Both the position numbers and the translations under genes were made by a program. 7,171 nt of DNA from NCBI GenBank assembly GCA_022510985.1, contig JAFLSL010000049.1, positions 1 to 7,171 of the forward strand. The letters are read 5' to 3'. This DNA is from Ruminococcus sp. Its GTDB lineage: Bacteria; Bacillota; Clostridia; Oscillospirales; Acutalibacteraceae. Below are positions 7,155-7,171 of the stretch, piece after piece (positions within the stretch are counted from its first letter, which is position 1; every line of letters begins with the position of its first letter). Below the pieces are notes generated by a model, which ran no database searches, was not told where the DNA came from, and saw nothing but the letters and a program-made list of their open reading frames with translations.

Positions 7155-7171
7155 AATTATTAAGATAATTT

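Noticed and set aside
7154..7171. AAATTAT-TAAG-ATAATTT palindrome after hppA
   Set aside because: A perfect 7-bp inverted repeat but made only of A and T, so too weak for a terminator, and cut off by the window end.

Overview
The window looks like chromosomal DNA of a low-to-moderate GC anaerobic Firmicute, probably a gut clostridium of the Ruminococcus/Oscillospiraceae type. This is inferred from AT-rich intergenic DNA, strong GGAGG-type ribosome binding sites, the protein families present and a clostridial-style membrane pyrophosphatase. No rRNA or other marker fixes the species.

Layout: positions 1-2855 hold an arginine biosynthesis pair on the minus strand, argG (1632-2855) followed downstream by argH (1-1377). 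Together they convert citrulline plus aspartate to arginine plus fumarate. The 254-bp gap between them holds a stem-loop just after argG and a 156-bp repeat element with long imperfect terminal inverted repeats. Positions 2856-3170 are a divergent control region. It has a good argG promoter on the minus strand, a good promoter for the next gene on the plus strand, and three AT-rich palindromes resembling ARG boxes (ArgR operators), two of them in tandem over the plus-strand promoter.

Positions 3189-3704 (+) encode a small flavin-reductase-domain protein. Its last codons and stop lie inside a second copy (3688-3829) of the same repeat family. Only 22 bp after that copy begins a lipoprotein (3852-5015, +) with the serine beta-lactamase/penicillin-binding-protein fold. 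All three of its catalytic motifs appear to be replaced, so it looks like a pseudoenzyme. Its stop codon overlaps the -35 box of a promoter for hppA (5082-7154, +), a complete membrane-bound, ion-pumping pyrophosphatase whose signature residues point to a K+-dependent, probably Na+-pumping type.

The most notable points are the paired MITE-like elements placed directly upstream of start codons, one also supplying a neighbour's stop codon; the degenerate beta-lactamase-fold lipoprotein; and the ARG-box-like cluster that may link the flavin reductase to arginine control. I see no phage, CRISPR, toxin-antitoxin or defence system, and no clearly new multi-gene system.
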